Assembly: GCA_017608295.1 (NCBI GenBank)
Contig: JAFCGF010000036.1
Coordinates: 1 to 18,522 of the forward strand
DNA length: 18,522 nucleotides
Origin: Candidatus Woesearchaeota archaeon
GTDB taxonomy: Archaea; Nanoarchaeota; Nanoarchaeia; Woesearchaeales; JAGVZT01
Reading direction: 5' to 3'
In this document: positions 17,967 through 18,522 of the stretch, piece by piece
Position numbering within the stretch: the stretch's first letter is position 1
Layout: every line of letters starts with the position of its first letter
Translations under genes and position numbers: made by a program
The notes under the pieces: model-generated
What the model saw: only the letters and a program-made list of their open reading frames with translations
What the model was told of the DNA's origin: nothing
The model's database searches: none

Positions 17967-18522
17967 CGTACCGGTCCTCCCATGTCTATAAAGAGTTGCG
18001 CCACTTGGCTAGTCGTCATGGCGTAATTCCATATACCGCCTTCGTCAATATAACCGCTCAGTCTCGCCCCGGTCCCGTCTTCATATCCGAACTTGAACAC
18101 ATCGGTTTGCCCGAAAGTGCCGGTTGCGGTATCATTGGAATAAACTTCCATGTGCCCGTCGATGTATAGCCATGCGTCACCACTGCCACCATCCCACGTA
18201 AACACAACATGGTTCCATGTTCGCGTAGTCCAGTTGGTATATGTGCAAATCACGTCGCCGCCCGTGGAATAGACGCGGCCCTGCACTTCGCCCGCGTTTG
18301 GCCCGAGAAAGAAGCCGTCAACTCCCGCCGCATCCCGCATACAGAATACGCCGTCGTATGCACTCCACGCACGAGCGAACATCCACGCGGATATAGTTGC
18401 CTGTGTTGCGCCGGTAAGCAGATTTGTGTTGTACGTGTTGCCATATTGCGAGGCATCAAACGCGGCCCCTTCGTAGGTAAAAGTTGCATCGCCCGTGCCA
18501 TTGCTACCCGACACCTCGTCGT
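17963..18522 (-). CDS. LamG/concanavalin-A-like lectin domain protein, N-terminus outside window
   Basis: The frame is open through the right edge, and the residues before the first possible start (a GTG at 18514) are DE, so DEVSGSNGTG is likely internal and the gene continues beyond the window. The visible residues form a LamG-type beta sandwich: QATISAWMFARAWSAYDGVF, a loop with AGVDGFFLGP, then RTWNHVVFTWDGGSGDAWLY, DGHMEV, and LSGYIDEGGIWNYAMTTSQV at the end. These are standard strands of Laminin_G_3-like domains. In phages such domains sit on tail or virion surface proteins and bind carbohydrates. Confidence 0.85.
   Translation of the reverse strand, partial: DEVSGSNGTGDATFTYEGAAFDASQYGNTYNTNLLTGATQATISAWMFARAWSAYDGVFCMRDAAGVDGFFLGPNAGEVQGRVYSTGGDVICTYTNWTTRTWNHVVFTWDGGSGDAWLYIDGHMEVYSNDTATGTFGQTDVFKFGYEDGTGARLSGYIDEGGIWNYAMTTSQVAQLFIDMGGPVR

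Noticed and set aside
1..18522. tRNA, rRNA, CRISPR array, integrase and transposase genes
   Set aside because: I looked for tRNA T-loop patterns, regularly spaced repeats and recombinase motifs on both strands and saw none that I could support. A tRNA or motif search program would be decisive.

Overview
The window looks like part of a double-stranded DNA bacteriophage or prophage with moderately GC-rich DNA. It is packed with short genes whose stops and starts overlap (ATGA or TGATG), most with clear Shine-Dalgarno (SD) sites. Recognisable products are an ERF-family annealing protein, a YqaJ-type exonuclease, a single-stranded DNA-binding protein (SSB), a DUF1376-like replication protein, a VRR-NUC-like nuclease, a Fragile-X-F-type small membrane protein, a DUF551 protein, an XhlA/holin-like protein and a LamG-domain protein. 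The host cannot be named from the sequence beyond being bacterial (SSB tip, SD sites). I see no integrase, terminase, polymerase, tRNA, rRNA or CRISPR array.

From 1 to 16942 essentially all genes run rightward. Positions 1-3932 hold an XRE-type regulator behind two adjacent palindromes, an orphan homing-endonuclease-style DNA-binding domain, a protein with two tandem 69-residue repeats and several small unknown or membrane proteins. A 223-bp gap follows, with a likely promoter (3945-3973) and a strongly folded leader (4025-4109). Next come a coiled-coil protein, a Cys/His protein and three tandem paralogues (4601-5420), then the recombination module ERF / unknown / YqaJ exonuclease (5404-7354) and small accessory genes. 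A second promoter and a hairpin with a U-tract (8536-8687) precede the replication protein (8703-9521), whose linker DNA is repeat-rich and may hold an origin. Positions 9518-13361 carry small genes plus SSB and the nuclease. Positions 13447-16942 carry membrane proteins, a permuted papain-like hydrolase, a small HExxH metalloprotease-like protein, a helix-turn-helix protein and a metallophosphoesterase.

A 145-bp convergent gap separates this block from a leftward block (17088-18522) with a LamG protein cut by the window edge, a signal-anchor protein, a 39-aa membrane peptide and a coiled-coil/membrane protein resembling XhlA-type holin partners. This looks like the end of a tail/lysis region.

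The most unusual pattern is at gene boundaries. Neighbouring genes repeatedly share nearly identical junction sequences (3' end of one gene, SD and start of the next), in at least five different families, even where the genes themselves look unrelated. Together with the tandem paralogues and an apparent read-through fusion, this suggests that the accessory region has grown by duplication or insertion at short gene-junction cassettes.
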